Of a DNA stretch of 7,752 bases, positions 1-6,474 are shown one piece after another. The notes beneath the pieces were generated by a model. It ran no database searches. It had not been told where the DNA came from and was given only the letters and a program-made list of their open reading frames with translations. Source of the stretch: Dehalococcoidia bacterium (lineage in GTDB: Bacteria; Chloroflexota; Dehalococcoidia; JAUSJJ01); contig JAUSJJ010000237.1 in assembly GCA_030647705.1 (NCBI GenBank), positions 1 through 7,752 on the forward strand, written 5' to 3'. Numbering within the stretch: position 1 is the first letter of the stretch; each line of letters opens with the position of its first letter. A program made the position numbers and the translations under genes.

Positions 1-1832
1 CGAACGGCGTTGGCGATCGGCAGGTATATTCTTTCCTCGAATAGCTTGAAGGTATGGATTTCTGCATGGCCGTTCTTGAAGATGACCTTCTGGGTATCCA
101 TGAACGTCCTGTCGGCATGCTTGTCAGTCCGGTAAATGGGACGGAAAATGGTCAGGATCGGCTCAGAAAAACCGCTGGCAGTGTATTCCATACGGCTGTC
201 CTGAGAGGTGAGGCCGCAACCCCATGTCTCGGCAACGCGGGTCTGCCTGTTGGCGAAGAAACGCATGAACAGCAGCACCAGCCCCAGGAAGAGAAGGAGG
301 AGCAGGCTTATCGCCATCATATCCGGCGTCGGTATGGGGAAGCCGAGGAACGATGCAATCTGATAGGAGAAGACGCCCAACAGCGCGCAAAGAGCCGCCA
401 GTATGGCCGGCCCGACGATCATGAGCCACGGGACCTCCCTGGCCTCCCTGGCTTCTTTCGATCTCGGCACGCCCAGGAAGATGATGCCGAAGGCCTTCAC
501 AAAACAAGCCGCAGCCAGCGCGCTGGTCAAGGCAAACAAAGAGAGTCCCACGAACAGCACTATCTTCACAAAGAGGTCGCTTATGGCGAAGGACTGGAAG
601 AACGCCTGGAAAATCATCAGTTCGCTGACAAACCCGTTGAATGGGGGTAGCGCAGATATGGAGATCGAGCCGATCAGGAAGAGCATGCCGGTGTAGGGCA
701 TGGTCTTGAACAGGCCGCCCATCTCCTCGATGTTCCTGGTCCCGGTTACCGACACAACCGACCCGCCTGCGAGGAAGAGCAGGCTCTTGAAAAGAGCATG
801 GTTTAGCGTATGAAACAGCCCCCCAGCCAGTGCCAGGAACGCCAGGTCCTGTTGCCCATAGCTCTGAAAGACAAGATACAGCCCGATGCCGATGAGGATG
901 ATCCCGATATTCTCGATGCTGTGATATGCCAGGAGCTTCTTGATGTCATGTTCCTTCAGGGCGTAGATCACGCCGAGCAGGGCTGAAACCGTGCCGAAGG
1001 ACAGAACAAGGACCCCCCACCACGGCTCAGGGTTGAGCACAAACAAAGCGAACCGGACTATTCCATAGATGGCGACCTTTATCATTACCCCGGACATCAG
1101 CGCAGAGATGTTCGACGGGCTGGCCGAATGGGCATAAGGCAGCCACTTGTGGAACGGCATGACGCCAGCTTTGATCCCAAAGCCCACGAACAGAGAGAGA
1201 AAGACTGCGCTGTTCAACAGGGGCGAAATGCCGACTATGTGTCTGATCTCAAAGGAACCCGTCACACCGTAGACTATGAAGAACCCGAAAAAGAGGAAGA
1301 CCGTGCTCATCTGGGTCATGACCAGGTAGAACAGCCCGGCCTTCCTGGTGTCCTTCTTTTCGTACTCGGACATGACCAGGAAGAAAGAGGAGACCGACAT
1401 CGCTTCCCAGAAGAACAGGAAGGAAAACGTGTTATCCGATGCTACCACCATTACCATCGTCGCGATGAATGCACTGGTAGCGGAAGCCAGCAGGTTCTTC
1501 CTGATGTCGGACCGGATGTGTTCCACGTATTGAATTGAATAAAGGGAAGCGCAGAACGCCACGATCGACACTACGCCGATGAAAAACGCGGCAAGCCTGT
1601 CGATCGCAAAGGATATCTCCAGGGAAGGCGCGATCTGGTAATGAGAAGCAGCGAATGGCTGGTTGCTGATGAAGACGCTTACCGAGAGGATGAGGAACAC
1701 CGCGCTGCCTGTCGCCGTAAGGCACAGCGATAGCCTTCTGGTGACCTTTTGCAGTTTGCCTATGAACGGTAGACTGACCAGGAACGCTATTAGGAATACC
1801 GATAGACCTGAGTAAAACAGGAACCCAGCCAA
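1..1832 (-). CDS. hyfB: HyfB/HycC-like membrane subunit of a group 4 hydrogenase (C-terminus beyond window)
   Basis: This is a proton-conducting antiporter-like membrane subunit (Proton_antipo_M family) of a hydrogenase-4 or formate-hydrogenlyase complex. It is related to NuoL/NuoN and couples electron transfer to ion movement. The minus frame is open from about 1916 to the window edge; 610 residues are visible, against about 670 in E. coli HyfB as I recall it. The protein is almost wholly hydrophobic helices. It carries the usual charged residues: Glu143 (FWEAMS), Lys221 and His228 (KAGVMPFHKWLP), Lys252, the ALKEHDIKKLLAY segment near 291-303, and His341, His345 and Lys349 (FHTLNHALFKSLLF). 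SALLGVIYALKEHDIKKLLA and ISALPPFNGFVSE match HyfB/HycC better than NuoL. The WGCG region (537-540) matches the HyfB tail. I chose the TTG start at 1832 because its N-terminus lines up with HyfB. An in-frame ATG at 1916 would add 28 non-family residues. The Shine-Dalgarno match is weak. Partner hydrogenase genes should lie left of the window. Confidence 0.9.
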   Translation of the reverse strand, partial: MAGFLFYSGLSVFLIAFLVSLPFIGKLQKVTRRLSLCLTATGSAVFLILSVSVFISNQPFAASHYQIAPSLEISFAIDRLAAFFIGVVSIVAFCASLYSIQYVEHIRSDIRKNLLASATSAFIATMVMVVASDNTFSFLFFWEAMSVSSFFLVMSEYEKKDTRKAGLFYLVMTQMSTVFLFFGFFIVYGVTGSFEIRHIVGISPLLNSAVFLSLFVGFGIKAGVMPFHKWLPYAHSASPSNISALMSGVMIKVAIYGIVRFALFVLNPEPWWGVLVLSFGTVSALLGVIYALKEHDIKKLLAYHSIENIGIILIGIGLYLVFQSYGQQDLAFLALAGGLFHTLNHALFKSLLFLAGGSVVSVTGTRNIEEMGGLFKTMPYTGMLFLIGSISISALPPFNGFVSELMIFQAFFQSFAISDLFVKIVLFVGLSLFALTSALAAACFVKAFGIIFLGVPRSKEAREAREVPWLMIVGPAILAALCALLGVFSYQIASFLGFPIPTPDMMAISLLLLLFLGLVLLFMRFFANRQTRVAETWGCGLTSQDSRMEYTASGFSEPILTIFRPIYRTDKHADRTFMDTQKVIFKNGHAEIHTFKLFEERIYLPIANAV

Positions 1833-1944
1833 GTTCTCTTTAGACGTCCTTACCCTGCCGCCATTGACCGACGCGGCAGGCCGTGATTTCCACCAACAAC
1901 TCGCAGCGTACTCCATGCCTGGTCCGGGCCCGAGGCCAAATGAA

Positions 1945-1970
1945 AGCGTCGCCGCAAATGCGGCGACGCT
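1945..1970 (-). terminator. GC-rich hairpin in the hyfB leader (possible attenuator)
   Basis: A perfect 11-bp stem (1945-1955 paired with 1960-1970) closes a 4-nt AAAT loop (ATTT on the minus strand). On the minus strand it is followed by TTTCATTT, a broken T-rich stretch, so it could act as a weak intrinsic terminator inside the leader. Its first arm on the minus strand overlaps CGCAGCGT (1966-1973), which can also pair over 8 bp with ACGCTGCG downstream (1902-1909). That would be an alternative, mutually exclusive fold. The hairpin itself is plain in the sequence; a regulatory role is inference. Confidence 0.4.
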
Positions 1971-2006
1971 GCGGCAATCCGTATTTCAGGGACCGTTGAG
2001 CGCCAT

Positions 2007-2057
2007 TCACCCGTAGCTGCGAGAACAAACAACTTCGCACACTTCGCGCAAAGTCAT
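2007..2057 (-). CDS. Possible 16-residue leader peptide in the hyfB leader
   Basis: The ATG at 2057 lies only 5 nt after the -10 hexamer of the hyfB promoter, so the mRNA would begin at or next to this codon (leaderless translation). The reading frame is MTLREVCEVVCSRSYG followed by TGA, with two Cys and three Val codons. The stop overlaps another ATG (TGAATG), which opens only six codons. A strong hairpin follows about 40 nt downstream. The arrangement resembles an attenuator leader, but no run of a single amino acid names a ligand. It could equally be chance or the start of a decayed gene. Nothing in the sequence proves translation. Confidence 0.25.
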   Translation of the reverse strand: MTLREVCEVVCSRSYG

Positions 2058-2062
2058 CGCAC

Positions 2063-2091
2063 AATATACCACTCAGAGACCCGTCCGTCAA
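2063..2091 (-). promoter_or_regulatory. Sigma70-type promoter upstream of hyfB
   Basis: On the minus strand, TTGACG (2086-2091) is followed by a 17-nt spacer and TATATT (2063-2068). Each hexamer matches the consensus at 5 of 6 positions. Transcription would start near 2056-2057, giving a leader of roughly 220 nt before the TTG start of hyfB. No other leftward gene lies between, so hyfB is the likely target. This is prediction from sequence only. Confidence 0.6.
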
Positions 2092-2154
2092 TACCAGTGG
2101 AGTCTCTAATGACGGCCTGATGGATTCATCCCGGCTCCGGTGTACCGGGCGGTA

Positions 2155-2163
2155 TGCTATAAT
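2155..2163 (+). promoter_or_regulatory. Extended -10 promoter for a leaderless methyltransferase mRNA
   Basis: TGCTATAAT is a perfect extended -10 element (TG, one base, TATAAT). It ends 6 nt before the ATG at 2170, so the expected start of transcription falls on or next to the A of that codon. There is no room for a Shine-Dalgarno site. No recognisable -35 is present; an inverted repeat CCGGT-GT-ACCGG (2137-2148) sits there instead and could bind a regulator. Confidence 0.6.
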
Positions 2164-2169
2164 CGGGCT

Positions 2170-2976
2170 ATGGCAAGATCGAACGACAGGCCGCGCGAGC
2201 CAAGCAGTCCCCCGATAGTGATTCAGAGCGATAGTTCCTGGCAGCACGTAAGCCAGTGGTACAGCGGGGCCGTGGGAGAACGGGGCCACCTGTACCACCG
2301 GCAGGTCGTCATGCCCAAGGGCCTGAAGCTGCTGGCCCTGGGTAAGGGCTCATCCCTGCTGGACCTGGCCTGCGGGCAAGGCGTGCTGGGCAGGTACATT
2401 CCTGAGGATGTCTACTACGTGGGCGTGGACTCCGCCCCCGCCCTCATCGCACAGGCCAAGAGCCTTGACCCAAACAAAAAACACATCTACCTGGTCGGAG
2501 ACGCATCCAGGCCGATGCTAATAGAAAAGACCGACTTCACCCACGCGTCAATCGTGTTCTCGCTGCAGAACATCAAAGACCCTGAAGGCGCCGTGAGGAA
2601 CTGCCGGAAGCACCTCAGGCCCAAAGGCAAACTGCTGATAGTGGCCAATCATCCCTGCTTCAGGGTCCCCCGACAAAGCAGGTGGGAGATCGACCAGCCG
2701 AACAAGCTGCAGTTCCGCAGGATTGACGCGTACATGAGTCCCATGGAAGTCCCCATAGTCACGCACCCGGGAAAGGGCGAGAAGTCGCAGGTCACATGGT
2801 CATACCATCTGCCGCTTTCCGAATACTCCCGGATTCTCTCCGATAACGGCTTCGTTATCGAAAAGATGGAGGAATGGCTCTCAGAGAAGCGCAGCATAGG
2901 CGTCGCGGCGAAGATGGAGAATCGGGCGCGGGCCGAGTTCCCCCTGTTCCTGGCGATTCTAGCCAGAAAAGACTGA
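2170..2976 (+). CDS. Class I SAM-dependent methyltransferase, substrate unknown
   Basis: This 268-residue protein transfers a methyl group from S-adenosylmethionine to an unidentified acceptor. It is soluble, with no signal peptide or membrane helix. Motif I, LLDLACGQG (63-71), forms the SAM-binding loop. The acidic residue after strand beta-2 is Asp87 (YYVGVDSA). GDAS (110-113) and SIVFSLQNIKDPEGAVR (127-143) correspond to the following Methyltransf_11-type motifs, and LRPKGKLLIVANHPCFRVPR (149-168) to motif III and beyond. The NHPCFR(V/I)PRQS segment and the C-terminal EEWLSEK...ENRARAEFPLFLAI are, as I recall, typical of a family of uncharacterised bacterial methyltransferases. I chose ATG 2170 rather than GTG 2140 because a perfect extended -10 overlaps the extra ten codons and would start the mRNA at 2170. 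The gene stands alone, divergent from hyfB and convergent with the SnoaL-like gene. The substrate cannot be read from the sequence. Confidence 0.88.
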   Translation: MARSNDRPREPSSPPIVIQSDSSWQHVSQWYSGAVGERGHLYHRQVVMPKGLKLLALGKGSSLLDLACGQGVLGRYIPEDVYYVGVDSAPALIAQAKSLDPNKKHIYLVGDASRPMLIEKTDFTHASIVFSLQNIKDPEGAVRNCRKHLRPKGKLLIVANHPCFRVPRQSRWEIDQPNKLQFRRIDAYMSPMEVPIVTHPGKGEKSQVTWSYHLPLSEYSRILSDNGFVIEKMEEWLSEKRSIGVAAKMENRARAEFPLFLAILARKD

Positions 2977-3001
2977 GCGGGTAGCCAGACGTCGTCCGAT
3001 C

Positions 3002-3037
3002 GGGAGCCCAGGCAGGCAAATGCCTGCCTGGGCTCCC
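3002..3037 (+). terminator. Long hairpin between convergent genes, probable bidirectional terminator
   Basis: A perfect 17-bp inverted repeat (3002-3018 and 3021-3037) lies 25 nt after the methyltransferase stop and 34 nt beyond the 3' end of the convergent SnoaL-like gene. The practical loop is AAAT. Only TTCCCT follows on the plus strand, and there is no T-run on the minus side, so it lacks the U-tract of a classical intrinsic terminator. Its position between two converging genes still argues for termination or 3'-end protection of both transcripts. Confidence 0.65.
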
Positions 3038-3071
3038 TTCCCTAACCACTACTCAACAAGAGGCCTCGGCG

Positions 3072-3578
3072 CTACTTCGCCGTTCCTAGCGGAGGTGCTA
3101 CCGGCAGCCGGTCGGTCTCCATGCCCCAGCCCTTGGCCAAAGTCGTGATGGTGTTGGGCAGCAGCGTCATCCTGGAGATCAGCCACGCGCCTTTGATGTT
3201 CCGGAACTCCCATTTGTAGACTCCCCAGCCGATCCAGGAATCGCCATCCCTGTTGTACATGTACAGGAAGTACGCCTCTGCGTTGGCCTTGTCCCCGTTC
3301 ACCGAGATGCGCTCGTTCAGTACCATCCGGTTCGTGTTCAACATCCTGTCCCGATGCGCCTTGCCGAAGTTGACGATGGCCTCCCTGCCTTTGTAGGAGG
3401 TAGAGCGCCATTTGCTGTGGTCAATGACAGCGTCTTCGGCATAGATGGCGCCGAACCCTGCCCAGTCCTCGGCGTCGATCGTCCACGCGTATCGGGCGGT
3501 CAAGTCCCTGATGGCCTCCCTTGCCTCGAGGTCGCGCACGCGTTTCTCCAGGGCTGCTACCTGTTGCTGCAAGTCCAT
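3072..3578 (-). CDS. SnoaL-like / NTF2-fold protein with N-terminal coiled coil
   Basis: This 168-residue protein belongs to the SnoaL_4/NTF2-like superfamily, small alpha+beta-barrel proteins that include dehydratases, isomerases, ring-hydroxylating dioxygenase beta subunits and many of unknown role. Residues 1-25 (LQQQVAALEKRVRDLEARE) form a heptad coiled coil, common in the family. The core follows: IRDLTARYAWTIDAEDWAGF (23-42), then IYAEDAVIDHSKW (45-57), GREAIVNFGKAH (64-75) and the C-terminal strands YFLYMYNRDGD and WGVYKWEFRNIKGAWLISRM. Tyr30 and Asp35 sit where active-site residues often occur. The final 20 residues are Pro-rich and probably disordered. The ATG at 3578 is fixed by a strong Shine-Dalgarno, AGGAGGTG (3583-3590), ending 4 nt away. 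The gene is monocistronic and convergent with the methyltransferase. Neither the substrate nor whether it is an enzyme can be told. Confidence 0.85.
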   Translation of the reverse strand: MDLQQQVAALEKRVRDLEAREAIRDLTARYAWTIDAEDWAGFGAIYAEDAVIDHSKWRSTSYKGREAIVNFGKAHRDRMLNTNRMVLNERISVNGDKANAEAYFLYMYNRDGDSWIGWGVYKWEFRNIKGAWLISRMTLLPNTITTLAKGWGMETDRLPVAPPLGTAK

Positions 3579-3600
3579 GATTCACCTCCTATTGATTCTG

Positions 3601-3630
3601 ATACTAGATGATACCTCACCCCCGTATCAA
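3601..3630 (-). promoter_or_regulatory. Probable promoter of the SnoaL-like gene with overlapping TGATAC repeats
   Basis: On the minus strand, TTGATA (3625-3630) is followed by an 18-nt spacer and TAGTAT (3601-3606), a moderate match. The start would fall near 3594, just ahead of the strong ribosome site. On the plus strand, TGATAC occurs at 3599-3604 and again at 3609-3614 (10-nt step), and its inverse GTATCA is at 3624-3629. The repeats overlap both hexamers and might be an operator, but they are short enough to be chance. Confidence 0.35.
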
Positions 3631-3661
3631 AGCTTGTCCCGTATGAGCGACTCTGTCGCCA

Positions 3662-3790
3662 TCCCGAAGAAATCGGGACTTGGTACGGGATACGGGGCAG
3701 GCTCTCTCTCCTGCCCAGAAGAGAGGGGGAAGGGCATTGGCCCGGGGACACCCCCAACCCCCACCAGGGAAGGGAAATCTTCCTTTCCCT
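3662..3790. repeat. GC-rich, hairpin-rich intergenic block (possible dispersed repeat)
   Basis: This stretch is unlike the neighbouring genes in composition. It holds a chain of short inverted repeats: TCCCGA/TCGGGA (3662-3678), GGGCAGG/CCTGCCC around CTCTCTCT (3695-3716), GGGC-ATTG-GCCC and GGGGACACCCC, then runs of C and an imperfect purine/pyrimidine hairpin, GGGAAGGG...CCTTTCCC, ending near 3790. All six frames give Gly/Pro/Ser/Arg-rich translations with no family resemblance. It has the look of a REP- or MITE-like intergenic repeat. No second copy lies in the window, so the repeat status is not shown here. Confidence 0.4.
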
Positions 3791-3803
3791 GAACGAGACG
3801 ACG

Positions 3804-3888
3804 CTGTTCTTCCTGGGTCAATGTCACCTGTGAACCTGTCTTGTTCTTCACTTCTCAATTGTTCTTCATCTCTGTTCTTGGTCAATAA
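3804..3888 (-). repeat. Purine-rich tract with repeated GAAGAACA units
   Basis: The plus strand contains TGTTCTTC at 3804-3811, 3842-3849 and 3860-3867, and TGTTCTT at 3873-3879. On the minus strand this reads as spaced GAAGAACA units in an A/G-rich tract. Two longer related copies, CTGTTCTT...GGTCAAT, flank it (3803-3821 and 3872-3885). The tract lies downstream of the promoter-like site at 3936-3944. Its role is unknown. Confidence 0.4.
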
Positions 3889-3935
3889 CTTCCAACGCCG
3901 CATGTGGTCAGAGCGCCGAGCATAACGGTTGTGAT

Positions 3936-3944
3936 ATTATAGCA
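3936..3944 (-). promoter_or_regulatory. Extended -10 promoter-like site in the gene-free spacer
   Basis: The minus strand reads TGCTATAAT, identical to the element ahead of the methyltransferase. A transcript would start near 3929 and run through the purine-rich repeats and hairpin block towards the SnoaL-like gene 350 nt away. The nearest ATG (3923) opens only 13 codons. It may drive a small RNA or a long 5' leader. No -35 is evident. Confidence 0.35.
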
Positions 3945-4243
3945 CTTGGCGGCTCTAGCCCTCCAATCGAGATATGCCTTAGTTCAAACACTACCGGCTT
4001 TGCCGGGTCAGAAGAGACGACTGTTGCCCGATTTCAGTTGTGCTGCGTTGGGATCGGGGAAGTCACTTTTGCAGGCACACCATTGCACCATAGTATTGGT
4101 ACTGGAGTCCCACGCATGCAACTGTCTGGCTCACGGCGGTAAGTTTCGGTGAATTCAGATGAAGTGGTTTCATATCGACGTGTCCCCATCCAGCGGGCCA
4201 ACAACCTGAAATGAGGTAGTCCGCTCCCTGAAACTACAGAAGC
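3945..4243. other. Spacer downstream of the MetF/MetV fusion; no gene recognised
   Basis: I find no convincing coding frame on either strand. The only structure is a short hairpin, CCGGC-TTT-GCCGG (3994-4006), which on the minus strand is followed by TAGTGTTTG and might serve as a weak terminator about 240 nt after the fusion gene's stop. Confidence 0.5.
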
Positions 4244-6226
4244 TCAACTCCGCTCGATTACTTTGGCACTGGACTCGATGCCAAACCTTCTGGAGACATG
4301 GTCTCTGCCCATGAAGTAGTTCAGCCAGGAAGGAGTCTGCCACAGTTCCCAATTGCAGGGTGGAACGATCTGCTCAGTGATGGTGTCCTCTCTGTTCTGA
4401 GCCTTCAGACGCAGGTAAGCCCTGACCCAGATACACTTCTTCTCGTTCGGATAGATCTCGCACCAACCGTTATTGCTTCCTCCACAGGGGCCGTTCCTCT
4501 GATTCTTGGGACACTGCGATACAGGGCAGAGATAGGCCACATCGTACAATGCGCAATCCCCGCAATTGACGCAGCCATAAAGGACCGCCTTTGACCAGTA
4601 CTCAAACGAACCAAACACTTTCCTCGGGGTTCTCCGAGAGTCCATAGACCGGAATAACGGCCGCAGCATCTTAAAAAGAGGGCTGGCTCGCTCGAATACC
4701 AAAGCATGGATTACCCGTGAGAGGTAGTAGACCGGAGAATGGACAGCCTTCTGCTTCCTGGCGGCTGGCGCTTCCAGATTCAATCCGTTCTTTTCATCGG
4801 CTTGGAAGAAATAGAAGCCGTTTTCCCGGGGATAGTTGAACTCGTGAATCAAATCCGGCCATCTGCCTAGTAACTCCTGCCCTTTGTCGACGATGTACTC
4901 CAGGCCTTCATACTGCAGCCCTTGCCCGCTGATGTAGACCCCGGAAAAACCCAGCCCCAGGGCAATGGCATACATCTTCGCCGCCCGGTCCAGTCGAGCA
5001 ATACGTCCCTTGTCGGGACCGGTGGATTCTCTCGCCAGTTGCGGCAGAAGCTGATCCGTCACCACACAGCCGGGGACGTGGTTGGCATTCATTGCTTGAG
5101 CTGTGGAATAGGGGAGAACGTAGATACTGGTCAAGACCGGAATCTCATGCTTCTTCGCCTTCAACCATAACTGTAGTTCATGTAGCTTGCGGACATCATA
5201 GCCCACCTGAGTAATGATGAAATCCGCCCCGGCTTCGATCTTCTTCTCCAGCTTGTAGTACTGCCCCATGACCTCAGCTTCCTCTTGTTTGAAAGGCGAG
5301 AAGGCTACGCCGGCGAAAAAATCGGTCGGGGCCAGCTTGGTCTTCTTTCGCATTATCTCATGCTCCATTCCGCGATTCATCTCGGAAATGAGCCTGAGAC
5401 CGGTTACCGAATCAAGGTCGAACACGGGCCTTGATGTGCCTTCAAACCCCGTATTGCCCGGATAGTCTCCGGTCAACACTAGCAGGTTATGGATTTCCAT
5501 TGCAGCCAACTGGTATAACAGGCTTTCACACTGATTGCGACCTTTGTCCCTGAAAGCCAAATGCACCAACGGTTCCACTCCCAGTTTGCTGATCTCGCAG
5601 CAGAGGATTTCGGTGGCGATAGCCGGGTTTCCACCTGGATTATCGGTAACGCTTATGGCGCTGACTCTCTCACCCTTGGCAGCTTTGCCGGCATTCTCCA
5701 GGACCATTTCCTGGCGCACTTCGAAAGCGCCGAGCCCTGGAATCTGTTCCCAGATCAGAGAGAATCTGTGCGGGTCGAGAATAGAGGCCTTCAGTCTGTT
5801 TTCTTTCTCCTGCAGCTTGCTGACGATTCTCTCCTTGAGTCTGGGCAGCAGGGACTCCTGTGAAATCACCGCGCCGGAAGAACCGGCAAGGAAGTCATGT
5901 TCAGCAATGACCTCTTCCGGAAACTCCTCACCCAATATGCGATGGGAATCCAGGTTAGGATTGAGATCAACCAACAGTAGCGAGGAATGGCGAGAAATCC
6001 ACCCGGCCCGCAATTCTCGGCAGAATCTCGCCACCGCGCCGGGCGGTTCCATGTCACCCAGAATAACCAGGGCAGGACGAGTTGCTCTGATCTTTGCCAG
6101 CGCCTCTGTCTCATTCGAAGCATAGTCCACCTCAACAGACCCCTCCATGGCTTTGCCGGTGATCTCCGCCAGTTCTGGTGTCTTACTGACCACCAGGATA
6201 TTGCGATTCCGAGTCATATGCATCAT
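4244..6226 (-). CDS. Pseudoreceiver-MetF-MetV fusion: methylenetetrahydrofolate reductase
   Basis: This 660-residue soluble protein should reduce methylene-tetrahydrofolate to methyl-tetrahydrofolate in the methyl branch of C1/Wood-Ljungdahl metabolism. Residues 8-135 resemble a response-regulator receiver without its key residues: the first-strand acidic pair is Ser14-Lys15, the phosphoacceptor position reads LVILGD (Gly57), and the usual lysine motif reads DFLAGS. Residues 160-450 are a MetF TIM barrel: Glu169 in GAFEV, SVTDNPGG (192-199), LVLTGD with Asp254, SPF (310-312), and EKKIEAGADFIITQ with Gln340. Residues about 540-615 match the MTHFR C-terminal/MetV zinc- or Fe-S-type region, with Cys552, 555, 558, 567, 572, 581, 589 and 598 (GCVNCGDC, YLCPVSQCPK, RNGPCGG, KKCIW). 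The N-terminus reads MMHMT, so three ATGs compete and no strong Shine-Dalgarno decides. The gene is monocistronic here with its own promoter. MetF and MetV are commonly separate proteins in acetogens. The electron donor cannot be read from the sequence. Confidence 0.9.
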   Translation of the reverse strand: MMHMTRNRNILVVSKTPELAEITGKAMEGSVEVDYASNETEALAKIRATRPALVILGDMEPPGAVARFCRELRAGWISRHSSLLLVDLNPNLDSHRILGEEFPEEVIAEHDFLAGSSGAVISQESLLPRLKERIVSKLQEKENRLKASILDPHRFSLIWEQIPGLGAFEVRQEMVLENAGKAAKGERVSAISVTDNPGGNPAIATEILCCEISKLGVEPLVHLAFRDKGRNQCESLLYQLAAMEIHNLLVLTGDYPGNTGFEGTSRPVFDLDSVTGLRLISEMNRGMEHEIMRKKTKLAPTDFFAGVAFSPFKQEEAEVMGQYYKLEKKIEAGADFIITQVGYDVRKLHELQLWLKAKKHEIPVLTSIYVLPYSTAQAMNANHVPGCVVTDQLLPQLARESTGPDKGRIARLDRAAKMYAIALGLGFSGVYISGQGLQYEGLEYIVDKGQELLGRWPDLIHEFNYPRENGFYFFQADEKNGLNLEAPAARKQKAVHSPVYYLSRVIHALVFERASPLFKMLRPLFRSMDSRRTPRKVFGSFEYWSKAVLYGCVNCGDCALYDVAYLCPVSQCPKNQRNGPCGGSNNGWCEIYPNEKKCIWVRAYLRLKAQNREDTITEQIVPPCNWELWQTPSWLNYFMGRDHVSRRFGIESSAKVIERS

Positions 6227-6282
6227 CCATTTCTTGGGGTGAAGTTTCAGGATTCAATCCACGCGGCTGAACGTGTATCTTC

Positions 6283-6310
6283 ATTATGACGTGTGGTTCA
6301 CAAATGTCAA
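6283..6310 (-). promoter_or_regulatory. Near-consensus sigma70-type promoter of the MetF/MetV fusion gene
   Basis: On the minus strand, TTGACA (6305-6310, perfect) is followed by a 16-nt spacer and CATAAT (6283-6288, 5 of 6). Transcription would start near 6276, leaving a leader of about 50 nt before the first ATG of the fusion gene. No inverted repeat typical of an operator overlaps it. Confidence 0.7.
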
Positions 6311-6474
6311 ACCATAATGCTGACGCCGACCTCGCTCTTCGGAGTTGCACGTATTCCCGTCACAACACCAATTGGCACAACCCTACGAGTAGGACACGTG
6401 GAATGTGACAGGCAACCTAACATTCCGCCCTATTGTGCAATCAACTTACCCACGTTGACCAGGCGCCTTGTGAC

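Noticed and set aside
1840..2298. Leftward 152-codon frame overlapping the hyfB leader and the methyltransferase start
   Set aside because: It runs antisense to the methyltransferase, has an Arg/Ser/Cys-rich translation and no family resemblance. Short stretches in two frames (AWSTLRVVG and ELLVEITA) faintly recall the end of RidA/YjgF proteins. The likeness is too weak and split across frames to call a pseudogene.
3616..3903. Leftward 95-codon frame through the hairpin block
   Set aside because: The translation is Arg/Gly/Pro-rich and simply reads through the inverted repeats and purine tract. Other frames are equally open and none has a ribosome site.
3946..4152. Rightward 68-codon frame from a TTG
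   Set aside because: There is no Shine-Dalgarno or promoter and no recognisable motif; the composition looks non-coding.
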